DNA of 64,000 bases from Coprococcus_C hominis. Lineage in GTDB: Bacteria; Bacillota; Clostridia; Lachnospirales; Lachnospiraceae. Shown here piece by piece: positions 43,701-51,068 of this stretch (position 1 is its first letter; every line of letters starts with the position of its first letter). The DNA is taken from the NCBI RefSeq assembly GCF_020687505.1, contig NZ_JAJEQT010000004.1; one strand, 5' to 3'. The notes under the pieces were generated by a model. That model worked only from the letters and a program-made list of their open reading frames with translations. It was not told where the DNA came from and did no database searches. The position numbers and the translations under genes were made by a program.

Positions 43701-45532
43701 TTGAATACATACTTATTACCCGATTCAAATGTGAAGTCTCCTTTGTCTGAGCTTACTTTCGCAACACCGCTCAAATCATCGGTTACTTCTACCATATATC
43801 TATACTCTGTATCCAGTTCTGTAACAATCGCTGTTTCTAAACTGCCATCGGCTACATCTTCCCATGTACTGCTTCCATTCTTTTTCTTCTGGATAACCGG
43901 ATTTTTTACTTCTGGAGCAGTTGCATCGTACATGATATCTTTTATAGATTTATTATCTAACAGTATTGTATTTGTGTCTTTTTCATATACAGCAATCTTC
44001 AATCCAGAAAAGTTTGTAGATGCAATATTTGCATCTGTTGGGATCTGAATCTTCGCTGTAACAGAATATACACGTTTCACACTCTCTGCATTTGTAACTG
44101 GAGCTACATCTGCAAAAGAAACATCATCTCCACTTTTTACCTCTACCTTGCCTACATTTTTGGTAGATTCCAGTGTAATTTCAATCGTCTTTGGCTCACG
44201 GATGATTGCATCACTTATAAGAAGATCTCCATCCTCACCTAAGAATTTAACACTCTTAATCTCTGTAGAGTCCGTAACCTGATGAAGTTTTACCGGATAT
44301 GTGAATGTTTCTGACTTATTTCCCTTATTATCTTCGGCTGTCACTGTAATTGTGTTATCGCCTTCTGCTAAATCTGTTTTCTGAATTGCGATCTCATAAT
44401 TACCCGTTGTCGCATTCTTGCTGGCTGAAAATGGCTTTGAAGTATCGCCATTCAAATATGCAGTAACATTTTTTACTCCAGATGCATCTTGATTTTCTGC
44501 TGCTACATCCTCTACCTTTACAGTGAAACGATAATAATCTTTGTTTCCATAATATACACCATTGTCATCTGTGTGTCCTGCATCAAATGCAGCGTATGCA
44601 TTCCCATCTTCTGACTGCTCTTCTGTAACCTTTGCAATCGTCGGTGCCTGTGTATCGTTACTCATATGAGCAGTGCCTGCTTCTATATATTCCAGAACCT
44701 GTGATGATGCATTATCAATCAATGCTGCGTATGCGTAAACTTGCTTTCCGTTATTCTCTGCATCTGCTGAAATTGTAAACTCTCCAGAATTCCTAGTATA
44801 ACTTGTTGCATTTACTAATTCCTCTGGCGTTGCAGGATTGTCTGTTTTTACATAATATTTTAATCTTGTGTTAGGTGGTATATCAATGGGATCCACCCAT
44901 ACTCCTATATATGCTTCATTTACATATCGATCCGCTGTCAGCTTATCTGTGTGCGCGTTATCACCATACAGTCCCGCAATACCTGTAAATACCGTATCCA
45001 AACATACAACATTCACTACACATTGCAATTTCCAAGAATCCGTATCTTTCGCTCTTGCATAGATTCCAATCTTTCCATTTTCTTTCACTGCATTCGCCTG
45101 TAAATCTGTCTCACCATTGTTTCCCAACGGAAACAACGAAGAAGTAACTTCTAAATCAACAGACTTATCTGCTCCATAAAAAGCAGCTCCAAGCAAAGCC
45201 AAATCTGTAGCATTGCTTTTAAGTTCTGGCAATTTTAATTTCGTTACACTCTGTACACCCTCTAACAGATATACTGTTTTTTTTGAGGTTCCCGTCACAA
45301 TAGCGCCTGTATCATCTTTGTTGATTCCCATCTCAACATCCACGGTAACACCTACGGACGAATCTGTGACAACCTTTACACCAGTTCCACTTCCCCCTTC
45401 TGCTTTCGCGCCATTCTTATCACCGACATGGTTTGCAAATGGTACAATCAGCAGAGCAAAGACAACCCATAATGCTATGAGCTTCTTTACCGGGTGTTTT
45501 GAATTGTTTGATTTTGTTTCTTTTCTTTTCAT
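40712..45532 (-). CDS. Giant membrane-anchored surface protein with Ig-like repeats
   Basis: 1606 residues. A signal/anchor near the start (residues 16-38, LIALWVVFALLIVPFANHVG) and one TM near 1575-1600 followed by KKKKNN; no LPXTG. The long extracytoplasmic part consists of about 11-13 beta-rich repeats of bacterial Ig-like/cadherin-like type, each with D-[KRT]-x-x-P at the start (DKTAPELQITG, DTKAPTFIVTG, DKTKPVIDPK) and a middle motif like AxDxAGN (SVDKAGNRSA, AKDAAGNEDT). It resembles an adhesin or sensor stalk. Last gene of the FHA/kinase operon, 7 nt after the repeat protein gene. No enzymatic motif seen. Confidence 0.88.
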   Translation of the reverse strand: MKRKETKSNNSKHPVKKLIALWVVFALLIVPFANHVGDKNGAKAEGGSGTGVKVVTDSSVGVTVDVEMGINKDDTGAIVTGTSKKTVYLLEGVQSVTKLKLPELKSNATDLALLGAAFYGADKSVDLEVTSSLFPLGNNGETDLQANAVKENGKIGIYARAKDTDSWKLQCVVNVVCLDTVFTGIAGLYGDNAHTDKLTADRYVNEAYIGVWVDPIDIPPNTRLKYYVKTDNPATPEELVNATSYTRNSGEFTISADAENNGKQVYAYAALIDNASSQVLEYIEAGTAHMSNDTQAPTIAKVTEEQSEDGNAYAAFDAGHTDDNGVYYGNKDYYRFTVKVEDVAAENQDASGVKNVTAYLNGDTSKPFSASKNATTGNYEIAIQKTDLAEGDNTITVTAEDNKGNKSETFTYPVKLHQVTDSTEIKSVKFLGEDGDLLISDAIIREPKTIEITLESTKNVGKVEVKSGDDVSFADVAPVTNAESVKRVYSVTAKIQIPTDANIASTNFSGLKIAVYEKDTNTILLDNKSIKDIMYDATAPEVKNPVIQKKKNGSSTWEDVADGSLETAIVTELDTEYRYMVEVTDDLSGVAKVSSDKGDFTFESGNKYVFNIPSGELNVTLPYSVAVSAIDNAGNPSTTLTLRGVTKIDDTLRVDNCVIIDAAGNDVTSDVLAGKNTNKKYQLQVTASSAYVVKKFELIAGGTNDQVKDVADSDNDKNPDSHRYSTTVKFELPAKTDINAQLDSMYLNVIDGNAQKIRYPQDASKTLGTILYDRTNPTVSINEANDSTWYKEYTINYTITSGDNGVESPLANAGYSLAGSKANVTDKEITLNGTQTSVNGTIAIPESAGITGTSLVFNAQDASENQLPNNLYKIKVDKTNPKAELTVNGKTNITQPLDGEVLIKTTVSDNLTINQATITVKGPDTDVTTNLSGAKELVNVSQENSFTLNNLIGKKAADGDYTVTVNVSDKAGNIDSKTMKFRVDNTIPVVTAKISGGTTAGKQPGKNFDGTVCDYFYRSNVTVELTYEDENISASGVRVTDNNNVVNVTWQRIGTSNKYRASYVSTGIGARVIKINAQDDAGNNAAEKQVVFIKDTEAPNIAAVINGGMVYSENMGVVDLTSDATVAFSVSDANEDVHDFNYQLIKTVPDQLPVTADVLKTDNRVFGYTDEADYQVKVYSVDKAGNRSAERNVQFRVDKTAPELQITGTASGSTLNAGTTLTFSMTEAFWWDASGTITITRKANDSVAEAAYKTIDFKPTARVTTMTETLSETGEYQVTFTGKDRAGHTAEATSYTVRIDTGKPIITLSGVSNNDKTTKQVEFQAQIEEDFYLTKSVTIQATRTYLDPTSYKEKTEDLQITGYNPTAATTLIRNTFTEDGIYKIQINCKDAAGNEDTQEVSFTIDKTKPVIDPKVMSAYEGTLTSFAWDYDLNDIIYDLTVCDAHMYLNGSEYDGTSEVEDGAYEMKITAEDELGNATEKTVNFNLDTKAPTFIVTGVEDGEIKNEQYDINVSLQLDEDTLDEVTLNGSPVEIKDNAAAITVTEKGDYKLTMKAHDDAGNEAEQTISFTYGEKSHVLLYVLIGVGVLAVLGGGIAIILAAKKKKNN

Positions 45533-45539
45533 CCTTTTT

Positions 45540-46379
45540 TCACCTACCCGACTCTATACTTTCATCTGAATGAACAACTACTATATTGTAAATTACTTTT
45601 ACCTTCTTCGCTAATGTTCCGGTTGTCAGCACGCTTGTACCTTCCTCGTCATCATCTGCACGTAAAACATCAGTTGCATCACTGTCGTCATCGTCGGCAC
45701 GCAATACATCGGTTGCATCACTGTCATCATCGTCCATCCGCAGAACGTCGGTTGCATCCTCATCGTCTGCATCGTCTCCCCGAAGTACATCGGTTGCTCC
45801 GTCATCTCCTTCGTCATTCCGAAGTACATCCGTTGCCCCGTCATCGCCTTCGTCATTTCGAAGTACATCCGTTGCTCCGTCATCTCCTTCGTCGTTTCGA
45901 AGTACATCCGTTGCTCCGTCATCTCCTGCCGATGTATCCCGAAGCACATCTGTTGCCTCATCATCCGCACCTGAACCGAGTACTTCTGTCTCGCCATCAT
46001 CCGGTGTATCATAATCATTGATGCCCGGACGAAGGATGTCGGTCTCTTCAAACTTCTTTTCTTTCTCCTTTGATTTCTCCAACAGTTCGGTGGAATCGTT
46101 ACCATTAGCCTTACGATCCTCCCGCGTAGAAACCGCTTCTTTCGCAGTGATCTTTCCACTTCCCATGTTGTAGTATTTTTCCTGTTCTTTCTTCGCTACG
46201 CTGCCCGGACTCGCTGTACCATCCTGCATTTCTTTCATTGCCTTTTTCGCAGCACTTCCGGTCAATTCTCCAATTACCTTCGGTATCTTCAATACAATGA
46301 ATAACACGATCGCCGCAATCAGAAGGAGAATCGCCAGTACCAGGCCGCCATAGAAACATATCTCATATACGTTTTGCAT
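45540..46379 (-). CDS. Single-pass membrane protein with ATDVLR repeat tail
   Basis: 279 residues from ATG (MQNVYEICFYGG); the frame is open to a GTG 3 codons upstream that overlaps the kinase stop. One TM at about residues 10-35, a basic linker, then an acidic low-complexity tail: ETDILR, ETEVLG, eight copies of ATDVLR separated by DE/GDDG spacers, and GTSVL. Each Thr has Leu at +3, the residue read by many FHA domains when the Thr is phosphorylated. With a kinase, phosphatase and two FHA proteins next door it looks like a phosphoacceptor scaffold. Family not recognised; the role is inferred. Confidence 0.75.
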   Translation of the reverse strand: MQNVYEICFYGGLVLAILLLIAAIVLFIVLKIPKVIGELTGSAAKKAMKEMQDGTASPGSVAKKEQEKYYNMGSGKITAKEAVSTREDRKANGNDSTELLEKSKEKEKKFEETDILRPGINDYDTPDDGETEVLGSGADDEATDVLRDTSAGDDGATDVLRNDEGDDGATDVLRNDEGDDGATDVLRNDEGDDGATDVLRGDDADDEDATDVLRMDDDDSDATDVLRADDDDSDATDVLRADDDEEGTSVLTTGTLAKKVKVIYNIVVVHSDESIESGR

Positions 46380-46384
46380 GCTGA

Positions 46385-48589
46385 TCACTCTCCCATCTCT
46401 GCTGACTGCGAATCATCGGAATTTGCATCCGGTGCCTGCGTCGCTTCTTCTTCGCTGATATCATAGCTACCGTCCTTCAACATCTGCAACGTATCTTTTC
46501 GTTTGTACCATGTTTTGTTGCTGTCGATGCCAAGCACGTTACCACCATCATCAAATACCTGAATCAGCTTCTTTGTCAGATCTGGAATCTTCGTCGTCCA
46601 AAGCTTCGGATCCTGCTCCTGTGCCTCACACAGACGATACAGATAATCCAGATGCTCTGCATATACGTTGTCGCTCCACTCGTTCTTTGTACCGAATACC
46701 TTTTCTGCGGCTTCGTATATCTTGAGTGCATCATCTGTCTTGCCCTGTGCGTCATAACAACGTGCTTCCGTCATCATCTTATTGTAATAAGACTGGTTAT
46801 ACGCGTTGACAGAGGAACCACCCAGCGAAATGCCCGGATCGCTGTCTACCTTCATCTTCAGGATTCCAATATAGTCTTCACAATAACTGATTGCCATCGA
46901 ATAATATCCATTGGCAACTGTTTCATTATCTGCATTTTCCTTGGCAAGTTGCTCATAGATCATGATCAGGTTATCGTCGTAACGATAATTCATATCCATA
47001 ACTGCTTCTTCGTCCAGATCATTGCCTGTGTACTCGTCCAGATCTGCAACCGCCTGTTCCATCACCGTACTTGCCTGTTCTGCGATGCTTGTCTCCGCAT
47101 CCTTGCTGACGTTTGTACTGTAAATCTCGCCGATAATACGATAGTTTACGAACTTGGTTGCTTCCTGGTTCGTAAAGTTGTTCTCGTTGTAGGTTGCGAA
47201 ATCATTTACCGCCTGCATCAGCTCTGATGCATCCGACGTACTGTCAGATCGCAGCTCAGAAATGGATTTGTAAAAGCCTGCAAGCTTTCCATATTCCTCG
47301 TCCTTCTCGTCAATCATGCCGAAATATTTGGCTGCCTGACTGTAAGAACGCTCTTCCTCAAAATAAGTAAGTGCCAGCTTGTAAAGCACTGCGCTGTTTT
47401 TCTCAACACCACCATGTTTACTGCTGATTCGATTGGAAACCAACGTCAACGCATCATCCAGATTCAGCGTAGATTCCGTTCCGGCCTCCTCCGCCTTGTT
47501 CGTAGCATCAATGTATGCCTGTATGTACTGCTCGTAAGCTTTTTCCTCCGAGCCATCCAGTTCGATTGCTTTCTTGAATTCCGCCGTTCCTGCTTCATAA
47601 TTCTCTTCCCGGCAGTAGTTCATACCATTTTCGATATACTGGTTATAATTGTTCAGCTTAATCCGCTGCATCCCGGAATATCCGATTCCAGCTGTGATAC
47701 CGGATACAACTGCCAATGCCACGGTTGCTGCAAAAAGCCCAAGCTTCTTCTTGTTCTTCTTCCGGTAGCTGTCGTCAAGCTCATCGTAATGTTCCAATGC
47801 ATACATCAGCTCCGTACAGTTCTGATAACGGTCGTTCGGATCTGCCTGTGTACATTTTAAGATGATCTTCTCCAATCCAGAGGACAACATCGGATTCCAC
47901 TCGCGGATCGGCTTGATCTCATACGGTGGCTCACATGGGTTCTTTCCTGTTACGATATGGTACAGAGTTGCGCCCAGATTATAGATATCTGTTCTTGCAT
48001 CTGTATTGTAGATACCACGTCCCTTGGAATCACCGAACTGCTCCGGTGCCGCATAGCCTCGCGTACCAAGTGCGGTTGTATCTGCATTGTTCTCTATCTC
48101 GTACTCTTTTGCTGTACCGAAGTCGATCAGCTTTACGCCGCCCTCCGGCTTGATCATGACATTCGAAGGTTTCATATCCCGGTAGATAACCGGTGGATTC
48201 ATGTTGTGCAGGTAATTCAATGCACTTGCAAGCTGCAAGCCCCACTCTACCACCAACTCCTGTGGCTGCGCGCCTTCCTTCTTCAATCGATCCTGAATCG
48301 TATCACCCTCGATATAATCCATAACAACGTAGATTGTTCCATCCTGATTGATGATATCTACGATTCGCGGCAACACCGGATGATCTACGTTCTTCAGAAT
48401 ATTCGCTTCTCGTTCCAATCCCTTAAGCAACGTCTTTGCGGATTTCTTTCCATCATTCTTGATCTCCTTGACCGCCCACTGCTTATTCAAACGCTTATCA
48501 CGGGCAAGGTACACGATGGACATACCACCTCGACCAACTTCTGCCAAAATTTCATATTTTCCGTCTAGTACGGTTCCTTCCTTCGTCAT
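46385..48589 (-). CDS. Transmembrane Ser/Thr protein kinase (PknB-like) with helical-repeat sensor region
   Basis: 734 residues. Kinase domain 10-270: glycine loop GRGGMSIVY, Lys41 (WAVKEIK), Glu61, YRDMKPSNV with Asp138, DFG at 156-158, GTRGYAAPEQF at 175-185. One TM at 283-305 after a KKNKKK stop-transfer. The C-terminal ~400 residues are helical and TPR-like (ENYEAGTAEFKKAIELDGS, YDAQGKTDDALKIYEAAEK), extracytoplasmic and without PASTA repeats. Located between PP2C and the repeat protein, presumably phosphorylating the latter's TDVL motifs and the FHA partners. Confidence 0.93.
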   Translation of the reverse strand: MTKEGTVLDGKYEILAEVGRGGMSIVYLARDKRLNKQWAVKEIKNDGKKSAKTLLKGLEREANILKNVDHPVLPRIVDIINQDGTIYVVMDYIEGDTIQDRLKKEGAQPQELVVEWGLQLASALNYLHNMNPPVIYRDMKPSNVMIKPEGGVKLIDFGTAKEYEIENNADTTALGTRGYAAPEQFGDSKGRGIYNTDARTDIYNLGATLYHIVTGKNPCEPPYEIKPIREWNPMLSSGLEKIILKCTQADPNDRYQNCTELMYALEHYDELDDSYRKKNKKKLGLFAATVALAVVSGITAGIGYSGMQRIKLNNYNQYIENGMNYCREENYEAGTAEFKKAIELDGSEEKAYEQYIQAYIDATNKAEEAGTESTLNLDDALTLVSNRISSKHGGVEKNSAVLYKLALTYFEEERSYSQAAKYFGMIDEKDEEYGKLAGFYKSISELRSDSTSDASELMQAVNDFATYNENNFTNQEATKFVNYRIIGEIYSTNVSKDAETSIAEQASTVMEQAVADLDEYTGNDLDEEAVMDMNYRYDDNLIMIYEQLAKENADNETVANGYYSMAISYCEDYIGILKMKVDSDPGISLGGSSVNAYNQSYYNKMMTEARCYDAQGKTDDALKIYEAAEKVFGTKNEWSDNVYAEHLDYLYRLCEAQEQDPKLWTTKIPDLTKKLIQVFDDGGNVLGIDSNKTWYKRKDTLQMLKDGSYDISEEEATQAPDANSDDSQSAEMGE

Positions 48590-48606
48590 GGCAAACCCTC
48601 TCTAAA

Positions 48607-49377
48607 TCAAATCGTGCGAACCATTGCTACTGTGATATTATCACGTTCCCCACGGTTCTTTACTAACTCTGTCAGATATATTGCTCCATATTTCATCTTT
48701 TCCTCGTCCGTCGCCTCACCCGGTCCGATCTTCTCGATGATTTCCTCCGGTGTGATCACATGACGGAATCCGTCTGAGCAGAGCATATAAACTGCATTTC
48801 TTGTTGCAGTTCCCTTTGTAAATTCCGGCTCAACAACCGGCGATGCGCCGACACACTGCAACAGTACGCTTCGTCTCGGATCGATTTTTGCCTGTTCCGG
48901 TGTCATACGTCCCGCTGCCAGTTCTCTTGCGATAAATGTCTGGTCGTTTGTCAGCTGCTTCGCTGTCTTTGTAAGCTCATACACGCGGCTGTCGCCCACA
49001 TGCACAATATAATACTGATCCTTGTACAACAGGATTGCAGATACCGTCGTACCAAGCTGCAAATGATTTTCCTCTCCATATGCGCCCAGCCGGCGATTCT
49101 GAATCTGGATAATATCATCCCACTGTGATACAAGATTCTGCTCTGTGAATGTTCCATTTTGGATTTCATCCACCAGCGTGTCATCAAACCATGTACAAAA
49201 TGCTTCGATTACCTCTTTGCTGGCAACCTCGCCTTTTGCGAGTCCTCCCATGCCATCACACACGATTGCAAATGCAACATTTCCCTCTTTTGTGTTCACA
49301 ACCTTGATTGCAAGAGAGTCCTGATTCGTTTCTTTTCTTGTACCTACATCGGTGTGATATGTTGCAATGTACTCCAT
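48607..49377 (-). CDS. PP2C-type Ser/Thr protein phosphatase
   Basis: 256 residues. PPM motifs are intact: GTRKETNQDS, VCDGMGGLAKGEVAS (metal ligands), VHVGDSRVYELT, LCSDGFRHVI and RDNITVAMVR. It should reverse phosphorylation by the kinase encoded 17 nt downstream. One nucleotide after the FHA-2 stop, with SD GGAGAG inside the FHA-2 end: translational coupling. Confidence 0.93.
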   Translation of the reverse strand: MEYIATYHTDVGTRKETNQDSLAIKVVNTKEGNVAFAIVCDGMGGLAKGEVASKEVIEAFCTWFDDTLVDEIQNGTFTEQNLVSQWDDIIQIQNRRLGAYGEENHLQLGTTVSAILLYKDQYYIVHVGDSRVYELTKTAKQLTNDQTFIARELAAGRMTPEQAKIDPRRSVLLQCVGASPVVEPEFTKGTATRNAVYMLCSDGFRHVITPEEIIEKIGPGEATDEEKMKYGAIYLTELVKNRGERDNITVAMVRTI

Positions 49378-49378
49378 A

Positions 49379-51037
49379 TTACTCTCCTTTTCTCAGAAGG
49401 AATGTGAATTCCTCATCTCCCAATCGAACTTCTGTCTTATGCTTCAGAAGCACTTCCTTACCCGGCTGCAACTCTACCCCGTTTACATAGGTATGGTTTG
49501 TAGAATTGTTATCCTTAATATAGTTCACGCCATCGCGCTGGATTACAATACAATGCTCCCGGCTGATTGCGCTGTTGTTCTCTATTGCATAATCGGCTTT
49601 CGTCTTTGACTTACCGATGATAAATTCTGGTTTTGTAATATTGATGATCTCACCAGTTGATTTACGCACAAAGTGTGGAATCGGGCGTGCACCGCCAAGC
49701 TGTCCCATCAGGTTGCCGTTCTGCATCTGTGGCGCCTGTGGTCTTGGCATCTGTCCCATCATAGGCTGCCCCATCATTGGTTGTCCCATCGGAGGGCGCT
49801 GTCCACCCATCGGTGGTACTGGCTGCCCCATCATCGGCTGTCCGCCCATCGCTGGACGCTGTCCCATTGGTGGCATCTGTGGCTTTGGTATTTCCGGTTT
49901 CGGCATCTCTGGCTTTGGTGCCTCTGGTGCTGGTGCCTGTGGCTTTGGCATTTCCGGTTTCGGCATCTCTGGCTTTGGTGCCTCCGGTGCTGGTGCCTGT
50001 GGCTTTGGCATTTCCGGCTTCGGCATCTCTGGCTTTGGTGCCTCCGGTGCTGGTGCCTGTGGTTTTGGCATTTCCGGCTTCGGCATCTGCCCCATCGGTG
50101 GTACTGGCTGCCCCATTGGCTGTCCGCCCATCGGTGGTACCGGCTGTCCCATTGGCTGTCCGCCCATCGGTGGTACCGGCTGTCCCATTGGCTGTCCGCC
50201 CATCGGTGGTACCGGCTGCCCCATTGGCTGTCTGCCCATCGGTGGTACCGGCTGTCCCATCATTGGCTGTCCGCCCATCGGTGGTACTGGCTGTCCCATC
50301 ATTGGCTGTCCACCCATCGGTGGCACCGGCTGTCCCATTGGCTGTCCCATCGCTGGCATACCCTGTGGACGCATGTTGTTCATCACGCCGACACGATTTA
50401 CTTTTACATTCTGGTTCTGTACTTCCGGAGCTGGGGTTGTATCTGCTTCCTTCTTAAGTCCCTCGTCTCTTGTATAGAAGAGACCAAGTTTCTCCATCTC
50501 CGCATCTACAAGTCCCTTTAATTTCATATTGGAATAATGATCCGTATTGATCAAGGTCAGGATTCTTGCTACATAATCATCCTTGTCTGCTTCATCAAAG
50601 CGCATATGTGACACAATATTTCGGAAGAAATCCGGGATATCAGACTGTCCCAACGGATCCTGCTTTACAGGAACCATAATGCACTTTACTGCCTTGCTCT
50701 CAGGATCTACATAGATATAATTCAGATCGCGTACCAGATAACAGATCTGCACACCTGCTGCACCAATCTCAAATGCACACAACAGTCCCTTCAGGATTGC
50801 AAGTACATCTGCCTTCTTCAATGTCTGACGCAGCATCACTTCCAGAGAAGTGTCATGATGCACATAAGAGACAATACTTCTCTTTCCATCCTCGTCCTTG
50901 TACTGGAACGGAATAATATTTCCGAGCTGTGCAACCTTGTCTGACACTCTGTCGTCATAGACATCTGCTACTCCAAGCTGATACTCCACCAATGTCATTC
51001 CGTTTTGTTTTGTTACATTCAACTCTAACCCCTTCAT
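49379..51037 (-). CDS. FHA-domain protein with Pro/Met/Gly repeats
   Basis: 552 residues. An N-terminal domain of ~195 residues resembles that of the paralogue upstream (the DUF6382-type module, from recall). The middle (about 215-440) is a low-complexity region of PPMGGQPMGQPV 12-residue units and MPKPEMPKPQAPAPEAPKPE 20-residue units. The C-terminal FHA domain (about 455-550) has FIIGKSK, SREHCIVI and NNSTNHTYVNG, with the Ser/Arg/Asn/Thr residues that bind phosphothreonine. No membrane segment. Likely a soluble reader for the kinase. Nucleotide repeats make this region prone to length variation. Confidence 0.9.
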   Translation of the reverse strand: MKGLELNVTKQNGMTLVEYQLGVADVYDDRVSDKVAQLGNIIPFQYKDEDGKRSIVSYVHHDTSLEVMLRQTLKKADVLAILKGLLCAFEIGAAGVQICYLVRDLNYIYVDPESKAVKCIMVPVKQDPLGQSDIPDFFRNIVSHMRFDEADKDDYVARILTLINTDHYSNMKLKGLVDAEMEKLGLFYTRDEGLKKEADTTPAPEVQNQNVKVNRVGVMNNMRPQGMPAMGQPMGQPVPPMGGQPMMGQPVPPMGGQPMMGQPVPPMGRQPMGQPVPPMGGQPMGQPVPPMGGQPMGQPVPPMGGQPMGQPVPPMGQMPKPEMPKPQAPAPEAPKPEMPKPEMPKPQAPAPEAPKPEMPKPEMPKPQAPAPEAPKPEMPKPEIPKPQMPPMGQRPAMGGQPMMGQPVPPMGGQRPPMGQPMMGQPMMGQMPRPQAPQMQNGNLMGQLGGARPIPHFVRKSTGEIINITKPEFIIGKSKTKADYAIENNSAISREHCIVIQRDGVNYIKDNNSTNHTYVNGVELQPGKEVLLKHKTEVRLGDEEFTFLLRKGE

Positions 51038-51068
51038 TTGCTACCTCCTCATGATATAATCATCCTAA

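Noticed and set aside
45614..46021. Plus-strand frame of His/Arg/Leu repeats opposite the ATDVLR gene
   Set aside because: It arises from repeat DNA read on the wrong strand and lacks a start signal.
49730..50350. Possible CRISPR array
   Set aside because: The repeats are contiguous, in frame and translated, without unique spacers or cas genes.
49617..50521. Long plus-strand open frames (up to 286 codons) opposite the FHA-2 gene
   Set aside because: They are mirror images of the 36- and 60-bp repeats, have no SD and give low-complexity protein; the minus-strand FHA gene is coherent end to end.
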